Assembly (NCBI GenBank): GCA_023896275.1
Contig: MLDA01000002.1
Span: 1 to 64,000, forward strand
Reading direction: 5' to 3'
Source of the DNA: Kocuria rosea subsp. polaris
Lineage (GTDB): Bacteria; Actinomycetota; Actinomycetes; Actinomycetales; Micrococcaceae
DNA: 64,000 nucleotides
How positions within the stretch are numbered: position 1 is the first letter of the stretch; the number at the start of each line of letters is the position of its first letter. This document shows, piece after piece, positions 8,358 to 19,265 of this stretch. The notes beneath the pieces are model-generated. The model worked only from the letters and a program-made list of their open reading frames with translations. It did not search any database and was not told where the DNA came from. The position numbers were made by a program, and so were the translations under genes.

Positions 8358-9794
8358 ATGTCTGACGCACTGGTATCGCACCCCCCAAAAACTCCCAAGA
8401 AGGTCATCGGCGTCGCGATCGCCGCGGCCATCGGTGGTTTCCTCTTCGGCTTCGACAGCGCGGTGATCAACGGAACGGTCGACGCGGTCCAGGGAACCTT
8501 CGGCCTCGGCGCCGGCCTTATCGGGTTCGCCGTCTCCTGCGCGCTGCTCGGCGCGATGGTCGGCGCGTGGATCGCCGGCCCCATCGCGGACCGGAAGGGC
8601 CGCGTCAAGGCGATGGTCCTGGCCTCGATCCTCTTCACGGCCTCCGCCATCGGATCCGGTTTCGCCTTCGGCGTGACGGACCTGATCCTCTGGCGCTTCC
8701 TCGGCGGTATCGGTGTCGGTATGGCCTCCGTGCTCGCCCCGGCCTACATCGCCGAGGTCTCCCCGGCGCACAGCCGCGGCCGGCTGGGTTCGCTGCAGCA
8801 GATGGCCATCGTCGTCGGCATCTTCGTCGCCTTCCTCTCCAACGCCTTCATCGCGGGGAGCGCCGGCGGGGCGGCCAACGAGGGCTGGTTCGGCATGGAC
8901 GCCTGGCGCCTGATGTTCCTGGCGGAGACCATTCCGGCGATCGTCTACGGCATCCTGGCCCTGCGCCTGCCGGAGTCGCCCCGCTATCTGGTCGCGATCA
9001 GTGACTATGCGCGGGCGGGCAAGGCGCTCGTCGAAGTGGTCGGTCTGCAAACCAAGGAAGAAGTCGAGCAGAAGATCGCCGACATCAAGGCGACCATCAA
9101 TATCGAGACCAAACAGGGCCTGCACACCCTGACGGGCGCACGGGGCTGGCTCCAGCCGATCGTCTGGGTCGGCATCCTGCTCTCGGTCTTCCAGCAGTTC
9201 GTCGGCATCAACGTGATCTTCTATTACTCGACGTCGCTGTGGAAGTCCGTGGGCTTCGACGAGGGCGCGTCGTTCTCGATCTCGGTGGTCACCTCGATCG
9301 TGAACGTCCTCGTGACGATCGTCGCCATCATGCTCGTGGACAAGATCGGACGTAAGCCGCTGCTGCTCATGGGCTCCGCGGGTATGGCCGTGACGCTCAT
9401 CCTCATGGCGGTCTCCTTCAGCCAGTCGATCGTGACACCGGCCGCGGAGCCGGGCGGGGAGGCCGTCGTGAGCCTGCCCGGAGCGTGGGGCATGGTCGCC
9501 TTGATCAGTGCCAACCTCTACGTCGTCTCCTTCGGCATCTCGTGGGGTCCCGTCGTCTGGGTCCTGCTCGGCGAGATGTTCCCCAACAAGATGCGCGCCG
9601 CGGCGCTGTCCGTCGCAGCCGCCGCCCAGTGGGCCTCGAACTTCCTGATCAGCCAGACCTTCCCGTCTTTGGCGGAGGTCGGTCTCACCCTGGCCTACGG
9701 ACTGTATGCGACGTTCGCGATCCTCTCTCTCATCTTCGTCTGGAGATTCGTCGAGGAGACCAAGGGCAAGGAACTCGAGGACATGCACAAGTAG
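8358..9794 (+). CDS. Sugar porter (MFS) family proton:sugar symporter
   Basis: A 478-residue, 12-helix transporter of the XylE/GalP/GLUT family. It shows GFLFGFDSAVINGT in helix 1, the RKGR loop after helix 2, PESPRYL after helix 6, QQFVGINVIFYYS in helix 7, DKIGRK after helix 8 and VEETKGKELEDM at the end, all sugar-porter signatures. The substrate is probably a hexose, pentose or myo-inositol and cannot be decided here. MSDAL at 8358 is chosen; ATG at 8349 is equally possible since neither has a clear ribosome binding site. No catabolic genes adjoin it. Confidence 0.9.
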   Translation: MSDALVSHPPKTPKKVIGVAIAAAIGGFLFGFDSAVINGTVDAVQGTFGLGAGLIGFAVSCALLGAMVGAWIAGPIADRKGRVKAMVLASILFTASAIGSGFAFGVTDLILWRFLGGIGVGMASVLAPAYIAEVSPAHSRGRLGSLQQMAIVVGIFVAFLSNAFIAGSAGGAANEGWFGMDAWRLMFLAETIPAIVYGILALRLPESPRYLVAISDYARAGKALVEVVGLQTKEEVEQKIADIKATINIETKQGLHTLTGARGWLQPIVWVGILLSVFQQFVGINVIFYYSTSLWKSVGFDEGASFSISVVTSIVNVLVTIVAIMLVDKIGRKPLLLMGSAGMAVTLILMAVSFSQSIVTPAAEPGGEAVVSLPGAWGMVALISANLYVVSFGISWGPVVWVLLGEMFPNKMRAAALSVAAAAQWASNFLISQTFPSLAEVGLTLAYGLYATFAILSLIFVWRFVEETKGKELEDMHK

Positions 9795-9873
9795 CTCCTC
9801 GCTGCCCCGAAAACGGTGGCCGCCGCCCGCGCATCGACGCGGACGGCGGCCACCGTCGTCTGAGCCTGGAAGG

Positions 9874-10602
9874 TCAGTCGCAGCCCTGCGGGCCACACGC
9901 CGGCCCGTCGCCGGCGGGCGCGGTACCGCCGACCATCGTCAGTGGGGCCAGCTCGCCGTAGGCCTGTTCCAGGGCACGGGTGAAGGTTTCGGCCGGCTGC
10001 GCGCCGGAGATGCCGTACTTGTCGCCCAGCACGAAAAACGGCACACCCGTGATGCCGAGCCGCCGTGCGGCCGCGGCATCCTCGCGCACCGAACCGGCGT
10101 GCTCGTCGGAGTCGAGAACCCGCACGACGTCGTCGCGTTCCACACCGACGCCGGTGGCCAGCGCGATCAGCTCGTCGCGATCACCGATGTCCACCCCGCG
10201 TTCGAAGTGCGCCGAGAGCATCGCCTCCTTCAGTTCACCGGCCCGCCCGTGCTCGTCAGCGAGATGTAGGACGCGGTGCGCGGTGAACGTGTTGGCGACC
10301 TTGAGGGTGGCGAAGTCGAAGTCCAGTCCCTCGGCGGCGGCCTGCGTGGCGACGTGGCTGAACATCTGCGCCACTTGGTCGCGGGCCATTCCCTTCCGCT
10401 CAGCGAGGTAGTCGAGTTCGGAACCGGCATAGTGTGCGGGCAGGTCCGGGTCCAGCTGGTAGCTGTGCCACACGATGTCGATCTGGTTCTCGAACGGGAC
10501 GGAACGGAGGGCGGATTCGAAGCGTCGCTTGCCGATATAGCACCACGGGCAGGCGACGTCGCTCCAGATGTCGACCTTCAGGCGCGGGGGGTTTGTTGTC
10601 AT
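9874..10602 (-). CDS. DsbA family oxidoreductase, FrnE type
   Basis: A 242-residue thioredoxin-fold protein of the FrnE/2-hydroxychromene isomerase branch. It begins MTTNPPRLKVDIWSDVACPWC, with the redox pair Cys18-Pro-Trp-Cys21, and contains GITGVPFFVLGDKYGISGAQ, the cis-Pro region and substrate loop of the family. The C-terminus has two further cysteines (CGPQGCD). There is no signal peptide, so it acts in the cytoplasm, probably in disulfide exchange or oxidative stress. The ATG at 10602 follows CTGGAG. Its 3' end converges on the sugar porter gene. Confidence 0.88.
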   Translation of the reverse strand: MTTNPPRLKVDIWSDVACPWCYIGKRRFESALRSVPFENQIDIVWHSYQLDPDLPAHYAGSELDYLAERKGMARDQVAQMFSHVATQAAAEGLDFDFATLKVANTFTAHRVLHLADEHGRAGELKEAMLSAHFERGVDIGDRDELIALATGVGVERDDVVRVLDSDEHAGSVREDAAAARRLGITGVPFFVLGDKYGISGAQPAETFTRALEQAYGELAPLTMVGGTAPAGDGPACGPQGCD

Positions 10603-10960
10603 GACGTGTTCAACTCCAGGCCGGCCGGGGACATTCCCGCGGCGCTCGCGCGGGGTTGGCGCGTTTGCCCGGGCCCGGCCCAGCGCCGGATGAATTCCAG
10701 ATGAACGCGACAACGCGTGTCTTGGCATCCCTTGTGGCATAACTTGAGGCCACCCGAGATATTGGTTGGACCTGGCCCCGGAATTGGGCTTCATCAGGCA
10801 CTGATTCGATCTTCAACCGCATGAAAACTTTCCTCAACATGTTGCTCAGTGGCCGTTATATCCAATAGTGTTCAAAACGCAGGGACGATCATCACTCGCA
10901 GGCCCGCACGCACAGGTCCTTTGGCTGTGCCGCGAGACGACACAGAAAGAGACAGTGCCG
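10603..10960. other. Intergenic region upstream of the wall-anchored protease
   Basis: 358 bases between divergent genes. The right half (about 10790-10880) is noticeably AT-richer than the surroundings and must hold the protease promoter, but I see no convincing -35/-10 pair. An open stretch in frame with the protease begins at 10868 but lacks a ribosome binding site and is not a signal peptide. Confidence 0.5.
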
Positions 10961-13081
10961 ATGCACGCCTCACATAATTTTTGGAAACGCACCAGCGTTG
11001 CCTGTGCCGCCACGGCCCTCGTTTTCGGGACCGCCTTTGTTGCTGCCCCGGCGGGCGCGGCCCCGAGCGCTGCGGCGCCGTCCGGGAACAACTCCGGCAT
11101 CTCCCCCGAACTGGTGGAGATCTCGCCGAAGGGCGAAAAGAGCGCGGCGCTGCCGGACCCCGAGGGCCTCGAGGACGCCGTCAAGCGAGACTTGGGGAAG
11201 ACGCTCGAGGAATTCCTCGCCGCCGGAGACGTCGCCAAGGCCGCCGCGGAGCTCAAAGCCGAGCTCGCCGACCAGGACCTGACGGTTGAGGTCGTCGTCG
11301 AGGGTGACCGCGTTCTGGCATTGGCCGACCCCGATCAGCTAGACGCTGTCGAGGCAGCGCTGAAGGAGATAACGGACGGCGTCGACGTCGACGTCGAGCT
11401 CCGCAGCACCGGACACGCCGTGGAAGCCGAGGCGCAGGCCGAGACCAAGACGCCTGAGGCCGTGCCGGCTGACGGCAAGAGCGAGTCCTCCGACGAACCG
11501 GCCGCGCGGGAGCGGGCCGTCGCGGCCGGCTCCGTCGAGTCCTTGATTGCGGCATACACCGCCGAGTTCGGGCTCACGAACCTGCAGTCGATCACGACCG
11601 ACGGCAGTCACTTCGTGATCCGGACGGGCGACCTCGAGGAATCCGGCCCGGCCGAGGTTGCGGCTCCAAATTCCGGCCCGGCGGGAACGTCCGCTGAGGA
11701 GTTCGCCGACCAGTACACGAACGTCGTGGTGGAGGCCGTCTCGGGCCCGGCCGAGCCGTTCGGCGAGAACGACCTCGTCGGTGGCATGCCCTACGGCCAG
11801 TCTTCGGACGGCATCAATTGGGACGTCTGCTCGACCGGTTTCACGGGGTTCGATGCCGCTGGCAACGACGCCGTCATCTCCGCTGGTCACTGCAGTAACG
11901 ACGGCGACATCGCCGGTCCGCTGAATCTGCTGGACCAGCAGGGCGAACCAGACAACTTTAACGGTCCCGCCCAGATCCTCGGCACCTTCGGTTTCTCGCA
12001 GTTCGGCGGCGCGGGCCACAGCTCGTCCAACTACCCGGAGCCCGACAACGTGGGCACCGACATCGCCGTGATCGACGACATCAACCCGGAACTTGTTCCG
12101 CGGGCGATGGTCTCCGACTGGTCGACCACTCCGGACATCACGGAGGCCGGACCGAGCATCACCGACGTCGCCGAACCGGTCATCGGAGCCGAAGTCTGCA
12201 AGTCGGGTCGAACCACCGGCTGGACGTGCGGGACGATCGAAGGCATTGGCGTCTTCTTCGTCGCCGGCCACAACTACGCGGAGGACGAGAACGACGTTCG
12301 TGCCGTTCAAGGCTTCAGCTCGAACAATCTGGAGGCCTCCGAGGGCGACTCGGGTGGTTCGATGATTTCCGGCACCGTCGCGATCGGCGTGATCAGCGGC
12401 GGCAGCGACTCGATGACGTTCGGCACGGGTCTGGTCGACGGCCTGAGCTACACCGATGATTACACGGTGCGCCTCCACCTCGAGTCGCCGGAGATCACCT
12501 CGGCTGACGAGGGGGAAGAGGTTGAATCGGGCAAGTCCATCTCCGGTGTCGTCCCCGATGCTGCGTCCGGCACTCAGGTTGTCGTCCGTTCGGCGGGCAA
12601 GTCCCCGGCGGCCTACCCGGTTCGCAGCGACGGATCCTTCGATTTCCCGGCACCCGAGGCTACCGGCACCTACCGGTTCAACGTGCAGGCACGCAATGGG
12701 TTCAGCACCTCAGGCGTGACGGGCCACTCCGTCCTCGTCGTCGAGGCCGAGCCGACACCGACACCGACCACTACACCGACACCGTCGGAGTCCCCGTCCG
12801 AGTCCACGAAGCCGACGCAGTCCCCGTCCGAATCGACGAAGCCGACGGAGTCTGTGACACCATCGGAGTCCGCCAAGCCGTCGGAGTCTGAGACGCCGTC
12901 GGAGAAGCCGACCACTTCGGCTCCCGCGCCGAAGCCGACCCAGGACGAGGGTGGTGGCGGGGGTCGACTGCCCGACACCGGCGCTTCGAACGGCATGAAG
13001 GTCGCCGCGGCACTCGGCGGATCGTTGGCCGTGGCCGGCGCGCTGCTGCTGGTGTTGCGTCGTCCGGCACGCCGTCACTGA
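10961..13081 (+). CDS. LPXTG-anchored chymotrypsin-like (S1) serine protease
   Basis: A 706-residue precursor. Signal peptide residues 1-34 (KR, hydrophobic core, APAGAA); a pro-region of ~230 residues; a protease domain with His310 (SAGHCS), Asp367 (GTDIAVID) and Ser464 (EGDSGGS); a ~90-residue Ig-like domain; a Ser/Thr/Pro/Glu stalk of near-repeats such as SPSESTKPT; then the sortase signal LPDTG (670-674), a hydrophobic helix and a basic tail RRPARRH. The protein would be secreted, processed and covalently linked to peptidoglycan with its active domain held out on the stalk. The ATG at 10961 gives a proper signal peptide. Substrate unknown. Confidence 0.92.
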   Translation: MHASHNFWKRTSVACAATALVFGTAFVAAPAGAAPSAAAPSGNNSGISPELVEISPKGEKSAALPDPEGLEDAVKRDLGKTLEEFLAAGDVAKAAAELKAELADQDLTVEVVVEGDRVLALADPDQLDAVEAALKEITDGVDVDVELRSTGHAVEAEAQAETKTPEAVPADGKSESSDEPAARERAVAAGSVESLIAAYTAEFGLTNLQSITTDGSHFVIRTGDLEESGPAEVAAPNSGPAGTSAEEFADQYTNVVVEAVSGPAEPFGENDLVGGMPYGQSSDGINWDVCSTGFTGFDAAGNDAVISAGHCSNDGDIAGPLNLLDQQGEPDNFNGPAQILGTFGFSQFGGAGHSSSNYPEPDNVGTDIAVIDDINPELVPRAMVSDWSTTPDITEAGPSITDVAEPVIGAEVCKSGRTTGWTCGTIEGIGVFFVAGHNYAEDENDVRAVQGFSSNNLEASEGDSGGSMISGTVAIGVISGGSDSMTFGTGLVDGLSYTDDYTVRLHLESPEITSADEGEEVESGKSISGVVPDAASGTQVVVRSAGKSPAAYPVRSDGSFDFPAPEATGTYRFNVQARNGFSTSGVTGHSVLVVEAEPTPTPTTTPTPSESPSESTKPTQSPSESTKPTESVTPSESAKPSESETPSEKPTTSAPAPKPTQDEGGGGGRLPDTGASNGMKVAAALGGSLAVAGALLLVLRRPARRH

Positions 13082-13174
13082 CAGGCGTACCCTTTAACTG
13101 AATAGCCCGGCCGTTTCGGCGGCGGGGCGCGGCGAGCCGCCGCACCCGGAATATCAGCCGAGGAGGAGAGAGCC

Positions 13175-13747
13175 GTGAAACGCTCGAAACCCGCCAAAGC
13201 ACTTGCTTTGGCAGGCCTAGGCCTGACCGCAGCAGCACTGTCCGGGTGTGGCGGCTCTGCCGTTGCCGGGACGGAGAACGAGGTACCCCAGCGGAGCGCT
13301 GAGGTGCAGCCCGAGGTCCGCAGGGAGGCCAACGTGGATTCCCACCAGCGCAGCGGTGAACTCGTCGTGCTGAGCAGCCGGATCAAGGAGGCCGTGGGGG
13401 TCGAGGCCTTCGGCCAGAGCTGGATCGAGGACGGCGCGCTACACGTGGCTGTCACCACGGAGGCTGCCGCCATGATGGTGACGGAGTCCGGCGCCACCTC
13501 CCATCTCGTCCGCTTCAGCGAGGCCGAGCTCATGGACGCCGCTCGTTCCGTCGTCTCGTGGAGCGCTGCGCAGCCCGGGGCGCCGGCGGCGCTCGGGGGG
13601 ATCTCCCTCGACGCGGTCGGCGAGCGCATCGTCGTCGGCGTCGCGCCGGGGACGACGGAGCAGATCGCAGCGGCGTTCGACGCGAGCGTCGCCGGCGGTG
13701 TGGAGGTGGCCTTCGAGCCGACCGGTGGCCCGGCCGAAGCCTACTGA
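13175..13747 (+). CDS. Lipoprotein, possibly resembling an S1 protease pro-domain
   Basis: A 190-residue lipoprotein precursor: basic start, hydrophobic stretch and lipobox LSGC at about 22-25, GTG start at 13175 after GAGGAGGAG. The mature part has helix-rich sequence and a segment AALGGISLDAVGERIVVGVAPGT that reminds me of the strand region of alpha-lytic protease/streptogrisin pro-domains (typically SVD..NRVVVTAD). It lies 93 bases after the secreted protease on the same strand, so a role as a membrane-tethered folding helper or inhibitor is conceivable, but this rests on weak resemblance and position. Otherwise unrecognised. Confidence 0.7.
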   Translation: MKRSKPAKALALAGLGLTAAALSGCGGSAVAGTENEVPQRSAEVQPEVRREANVDSHQRSGELVVLSSRIKEAVGVEAFGQSWIEDGALHVAVTTEAAAMMVTESGATSHLVRFSEAELMDAARSVVSWSAAQPGAPAALGGISLDAVGERIVVGVAPGTTEQIAAAFDASVAGGVEVAFEPTGGPAEAY

Positions 13748-13775
13748 GTGCACGACCGACGCCGGACACACTGAT

Positions 13776-13818
13776 GGCGGCGGATCCCCGGCTCTGCCAG
13801 AAGAGGGGATCCGCCGCC
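13776..13818. terminator. Bidirectional terminator hairpin
   Basis: GGCGGCGGATCCCC (13776-13789) and GGGGATCCGCCGCC (13805-13818) are perfect 14-bp arms with a 15-base loop, between the convergent lipoprotein and malate synthase genes. No T-run follows on either side. Confidence 0.75.
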
Positions 13819-13841
13819 ACGTTCGTGTCGTGCGGGGCGCG

Positions 13842-15479
<1,638 letters not shown>

Positions 15480-15554
15480 GATGAAAGTCCTTAGAAAACG
15501 TTGGGGGAGACGACGGCGGCGGGCGGGCCGCCGCCGTCGTCTCGGAGAGAAAGA

Positions 15555-16853
15555 TCAGTGGAACTGGCCCTCTTCGGTGGATCCCACCAGGGCGAGCGTT
15601 GACGCTTCGGGGTTCAGCGCCGTGGAGATGGCGTCGAAGTAGCCGGTGCCGACTTCGCGCTGGTGCTTGGTCGCGGTGTAGCCGCGAGCCTCGGAGGCGA
15701 ACTCGCGCTCCTGCAGGTCGACGTAGGCGGTCATGCCGTCGCGGGCGTAGCCGTGGGCCAGGTCGAACATCTCGTGGTTGAGGGCGTGGAAGCCGGCCAG
15801 GGTGATGAACTGGAACGTGAAGCCCATCGCGCCGAGCTCGCGCTGGAACTTGGCGATCGTCGCGTCGTCGAGGTGCTTGCGCCAGTTGAAGCTCGGCGAG
15901 CAGTTGTAGGCGAGCATCTGGTCGGGGTGCTCGGCCTTGACGGCCTCGGCGAAGCGCCGCGCCAGATCCAGGTCGGGTGTGCCCGTCTCCATCCAGATCA
16001 GGTCGGAGTAGGGGGCGTAGGCCTTGGCGCGGGCGATGCACGGCTCGATGCCGTTGCGGACCTTGTAGAAGCCCTCGGCCGTGCGCTCGCCGGTGATGAA
16101 CTCTTGGTCGCGCTCGTCGACGTCGGAGGTGATGAGGGTGGCCGCCTCGGCGTCGGTCCGGGCGATGATGACGCTCGGGGTCTCCGCGACGTCGGCCGCG
16201 AGGCGGGCCGCGTTCAGCGTACGAATGTGCTGCTGGGTCGGGATGAGCACCTTGCCGCCGAGGTGGCCGCACTTCTTCTCGCTTGCGAGCTGGTCCTCCC
16301 AGTGAACACCGGAGGCGCCGGCGCCGATCATCGACTTCATGAGTTCGTAGGCGTTGAGCGGACCGCCGAAGCCGGCCTCGGCGTCAGCGACGATCGGGAC
16401 CAGCCAGTCCTCGACCGTGCTGATGCCCTCGGCGTGCTCGATCTGGTCGGCCCGCAGCAGCGCGTTGTTGATGCGGCGGACGACCTGCGGTACCGAGTTC
16501 GCCGGGTAGAGCGACTGGTCCGGGTAGGTGTGGCCGGAGAGATTGGCGTCGGCGGCGACCTGCCAGCCGGAGAGGTAGATGGCGCGGAGGCCGGCCTTGA
16601 CCTGCTGCACGGCCTGGTTTCCGGTGAGGGCGCCGAGGGCGTTGGTGTAGCCGCCGGTCGGGGCCTCGGTGGTGAGCTGGTTCCACAGCTTCTCGGCGCC
16701 GCGGCGGGCCAGGGTGTGCTCTTCACGGACCGTTCCCTGGAGCTTGACGACGTCCTCGGCCGTGTAATCGCGGGTCGTGGAGTTCCAGCGGGGGTTCGCG
16801 TCCCACTCGAGCTTGAGCTGCTCGGTGCGGTTGCTGGCGGTGTTCTCACTCAT
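15555..16853 (-). CDS. aceA: Isocitrate lyase
   Basis: Cleaves isocitrate to glyoxylate and succinate, the first step of the glyoxylate shunt. The 432-residue protein has the catalytic KKCGHLGGK motif with Cys195, [10 protein letters not shown] near the N-terminus, WMETGTPDL, and NCSPSFNW; it ends [17 protein letters not shown] at 16853 ([18 protein letters not shown]) is chosen because it follows the AGGAGCACACG ribosome binding site; the frame is open 73 codons further but that part is AT-rich and unlike the family. It leads the aceA-aceB unit. Control by a RamB-type regulator is plausible. Confidence 0.96.
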   Translation of the reverse strand: MSENTASNRTEQLKLEWDANPRWNSTTRDYTAEDVVKLQGTVREEHTLARRGAEKLWNQLTTEAPTGGYTNALGALTGNQAVQQVKAGLRAIYLSGWQVAADANLSGHTYPDQSLYPANSVPQVVRRINNALLRADQIEHAEGISTVEDWLVPIVADAEAGFGGPLNAYELMKSMIGAGASGVHWEDQLASEKKCGHLGGKVLIPTQQHIRTLNAARLAADVAETPSVIIARTDAEAATLITSDVDERDQEFITGERTAEGFYKVRNGIEPCIARAKAYAPYSDLIWMETGTPDLDLARRFAEAVKAEHPDQMLAYNCSPSFNWRKHLDDATIAKFQRELGAMGFTFQFITLAGFHALNHEMFDLAHGYARDGMTAYVDLQEREFASEARGYTATKHQREVGTGYFDAISTALNPEASTLALVGSTEEGQFH

Positions 16854-17241
16854 CGTGTGCTCCTTTGCTTCGACTTCGGAAGACCTCGCTGGCTTCCGCT
16901 GTTCTCGTCGTAGAAGCCACTTTTCTGCAGATGCAACCCCAAAACTAGGGCTTTCGAGCGTGAAGAAATGCGTTTCTTGCGAAAAACGGTAGAAATCAAG
17001 AAGTCGTTTCCGGCGCTTGAAGATTCCGTGATGCAAGAAGTTGCTTCCAAAAAACTGTGGCGTATCCCACACCCGACTGCTACTCTCAACTTGTCTATGG
17101 CGGGCACCCGCGGTTTCGGGTCGCTATCTACCGGGCGCTAAACCAATCCTTTTCAGCCGACGGGCTGTGTCGGGACTCGGGTCGCCGCTGGTGCCTTCGG
17201 GGTCCTCCGGCCGGCGCGTCGCGAACTCGAGGAGTCGCACG
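16854..17241. promoter_or_regulatory. aceA / guaD divergent control region
   Basis: 388 bases between aceA (minus) and the deaminase gene (plus), AT-richer than anything nearby. It carries several GCAA/TTGC half-sites: GATGCAACC at 16930, TTTCTTGCG at 16973-16981 and the palindrome GCAAGAAGTTGC at 17033-17044. RamB of corynebacteria binds motifs with a TTGCAAA core, so these are candidates for the RamB-like protein at 24530, which is inference. I see no clear promoter hexamers. Confidence 0.45.
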
Positions 17242-17730
17242 ATGAGCGTCAACAACCCCACCGGCCACGACTATCTGTCGATGGCCATCGACATCGCCAC
17301 GACCAACGTCCATCACGACGGCGGCCCGTTCGGCGCCGTCGTCGTCGCCCCCGACGGCCGTACTTTTTCCGGCGTCAACCGGGTCACCGCGAACAACGAT
17401 CCGACCGCCCACGCCGAAGTGGTGGCCATCCGCGCCGCCGCGAGCGGCCTGGGCACCTTCGACCTGAGCGGCTGCACGCTGTACTCCAGCTGCGAGCCGT
17501 GCCCCATGTGCCTCGCGTCCTCGCTCTGGGCGCGGATCGAGAAGGTCGTCTTCGCCGCCGACCGGCACGACGCGGCCCGCGCCGGATTCGACGACGCCGT
17601 CTTCTACGGCTACTTCGACCCCGACGGCGACCAGAGCCTCATGCCCGTCGAGCGTCGCCGGGCGGGAGACGAGGAGCATCTTGCGCCCTTCCGTGCCTGG
17701 AGCGACCTCGAGACTCGGATCGATTACTGA
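17242..17730 (+). CDS. guaD: Guanine deaminase (cytidine deaminase fold)
   Basis: Converts guanine to xanthine and ammonia. The 162-residue protein has HAE (DPTAHAEVVAIR) and the zinc cysteines in SSCEPCPMC, typical of the CDA superfamily. The spacing, the AGFDD motif and the end HLAPFRAWSDLETRIDY closely resemble the small Bacillus-type guanine deaminase, whose C-terminal segment closes the neighbouring active site. ATG at 17242 follows GAGGAGTCGCACG. Context agrees: a purine permease 14 bases downstream and xanthine dehydrogenase next. Other purine or nucleoside deaminase activity is possible. Confidence 0.88.
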   Translation: MSVNNPTGHDYLSMAIDIATTNVHHDGGPFGAVVVAPDGRTFSGVNRVTANNDPTAHAEVVAIRAAASGLGTFDLSGCTLYSSCEPCPMCLASSLWARIEKVVFAADRHDAARAGFDDAVFYGYFDPDGDQSLMPVERRRAGDEEHLAPFRAWSDLETRIDY

Positions 17731-17744
17731 GGCGGGGCTGAACC

Positions 17745-19265
17745 ATGGCTATCACCGATCACTCGCAGACGCAGCCGCGGGACCACGGCAAGGGCCGCGG
17801 GTCCACGGCCGGTTCCCCGAATCCCGGAGGCGGGGCCGCGAGCGCCGTCGTCGACAAGTTCTTCCGCATCACCGAGCGCGGATCAACGCTGGCGCGCGAA
17901 TTCCGCGGCGGCATCGTCACGTTCTTCACGATGGCCTACATCGTGATCCTCAACCCGCTCATCCTGGGCGGGTTCGGCCCCGACGCGGCGCCGGTCGATG
18001 CGGCCGGCGGCTGGCTCCCGGCCGCACAGGTCGGCGCCATGACGGGCCTGACGGCCGGCGCGATGACCATCCTCTTCGGCCTCGTTGCGAACCTGCCGTT
18101 CGGCCTCGCGGCAGGCCTCGGCATCAACTCCTTCCTGGCCGTCTCCGTGATCCAGGACGTCACCTGGCCCGAGGCCATGGGTCTCGTCGTCATCAACGGC
18201 GTGCTGATCGTCATCTTCGGGCTGACCGGCATCCGGACGGCGATCTTCCGGGCGATCCCCAAGGATCTGAAGGCCGCCATCACCGTCGGCATCGGCCTGT
18301 TCATCACGTTCATCGGGTTTGTCGATTCCGGCTTCGTGACCCGCACACCCGGCGGGCCGCCCGTCCAGCTGGGCGACGGCGGCTCCATCGTCTCCGTGCC
18401 GACGGTCATCTTCGTCGTCGGGCTGCTCATCATGGGTGCGCTCGTGGCCCGCGGCGTCCAGGGCGGGATCCTCATCGGCATCGTCGTCGCCACCGCGCTG
18501 GCGGCGGTCGTCGAAGCCGTGTTCAAGATCGGCCCGGCCTCCGCCGCCAATCCCCACGGCTGGCACCTGAACTCCCCGGTGCTCTCGGGGCAGATCGTCG
18601 CGGTCCCGGATTTGAGCCTGGCGGGGGAGTTCGACCTGTTCGGGGCGTTCTCGCGGATCGGCGTGCTGGCCGCGACGATGCTCGTCTTCACGCTGGTCTT
18701 CACCAACTTCTTCGACGCCATGGGCACGATGACCGGCCTCGCGAAGAACGCCGGACTGGCCCACAAGGACGGCACGTTCCCGCGCCTGAAGGCGGCGTTC
18801 GTCGTCGAGGGCCTCGGCGCCGTCGGCGGCGGCATGGGTTCCTCGTCGTCGAACACGGTCTACGTGGATTCGGCCGCCGGCATCGGCGAGGGCGCCCGCA
18901 CCGGGCTCGCCGCCGTCGTCACCGGAGCGTTGTTCCTGGTCTCGATGTTCTTCACACCGCTGACCTCGGTGGTCCCCATCGAGGTCGCCGCCGCGGCCCT
19001 GGTGCTGGTCGGCACGCTCATGTGCACGCAGATCCGCGAGATCAATTTCAAGAAGTTCTCGACCGCGCTGCCGTCCTTTTTGACCTTGGTGACAATGCCG
19101 CTGACGTATTCGATCGCCAACGGCATCGGCGTCGGCTTCATCGCGTGGGTCGTCATCAACACCGCCGCCGGCCGGTACAAGAAGATCCACCCGCTGATGT
19201 GGGTCGTGGCCGTCGGCTTCCTGGTCTACTTCGCGCGCGGCGCGATCACCGTCTTCCTCGAGTAG
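17745..19265 (+). CDS. NCS2 purine permease (AzgA/PbuG type)
   Basis: A 506-residue, multi-helix importer for adenine, guanine or hypoxanthine. AREFRGGIVTFFTMAYIVILNP near the start, NLPFGLAAGLGINSF and the SSSSNTVYVDSAAGIGEGARTGL segment are hallmarks of the AzgA-like branch of the nucleobase-ascorbate transporter superfamily. The N-terminal 40 residues are a variable Gly/Pro-rich cytoplasmic extension. It is 14 bases after guaD and clearly cotranscribed, delivering the substrate for the deaminase and for XdhABC. Confidence 0.92.
   Translation: MAITDHSQTQPRDHGKGRGSTAGSPNPGGGAASAVVDKFFRITERGSTLAREFRGGIVTFFTMAYIVILNPLILGGFGPDAAPVDAAGGWLPAAQVGAMTGLTAGAMTILFGLVANLPFGLAAGLGINSFLAVSVIQDVTWPEAMGLVVINGVLIVIFGLTGIRTAIFRAIPKDLKAAITVGIGLFITFIGFVDSGFVTRTPGGPPVQLGDGGSIVSVPTVIFVVGLLIMGALVARGVQGGILIGIVVATALAAVVEAVFKIGPASAANPHGWHLNSPVLSGQIVAVPDLSLAGEFDLFGAFSRIGVLAATMLVFTLVFTNFFDAMGTMTGLAKNAGLAHKDGTFPRLKAAFVVEGLGAVGGGMGSSSSNTVYVDSAAGIGEGARTGLAAVVTGALFLVSMFFTPLTSVVPIEVAAAALVLVGTLMCTQIREINFKKFSTALPSFLTLVTMPLTYSIANGIGVGFIAWVVINTAAGRYKKIHPLMWVVAVGFLVYFARGAITVFLE

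Noticed and set aside
12720-12960. Short near-repeats near the end of the protease gene, at first sight like a repeat array
   Set aside because: They encode the Ser/Thr/Pro/Glu wall-spanning stalk before LPDTG; no spacers, so not CRISPR.
16854-17072. N-terminal extension of isocitrate lyase by 73 codons
   Set aside because: The stretch is AT-rich, unlike isocitrate lyases, and a good ribosome binding site stands before the ATG at 16853.
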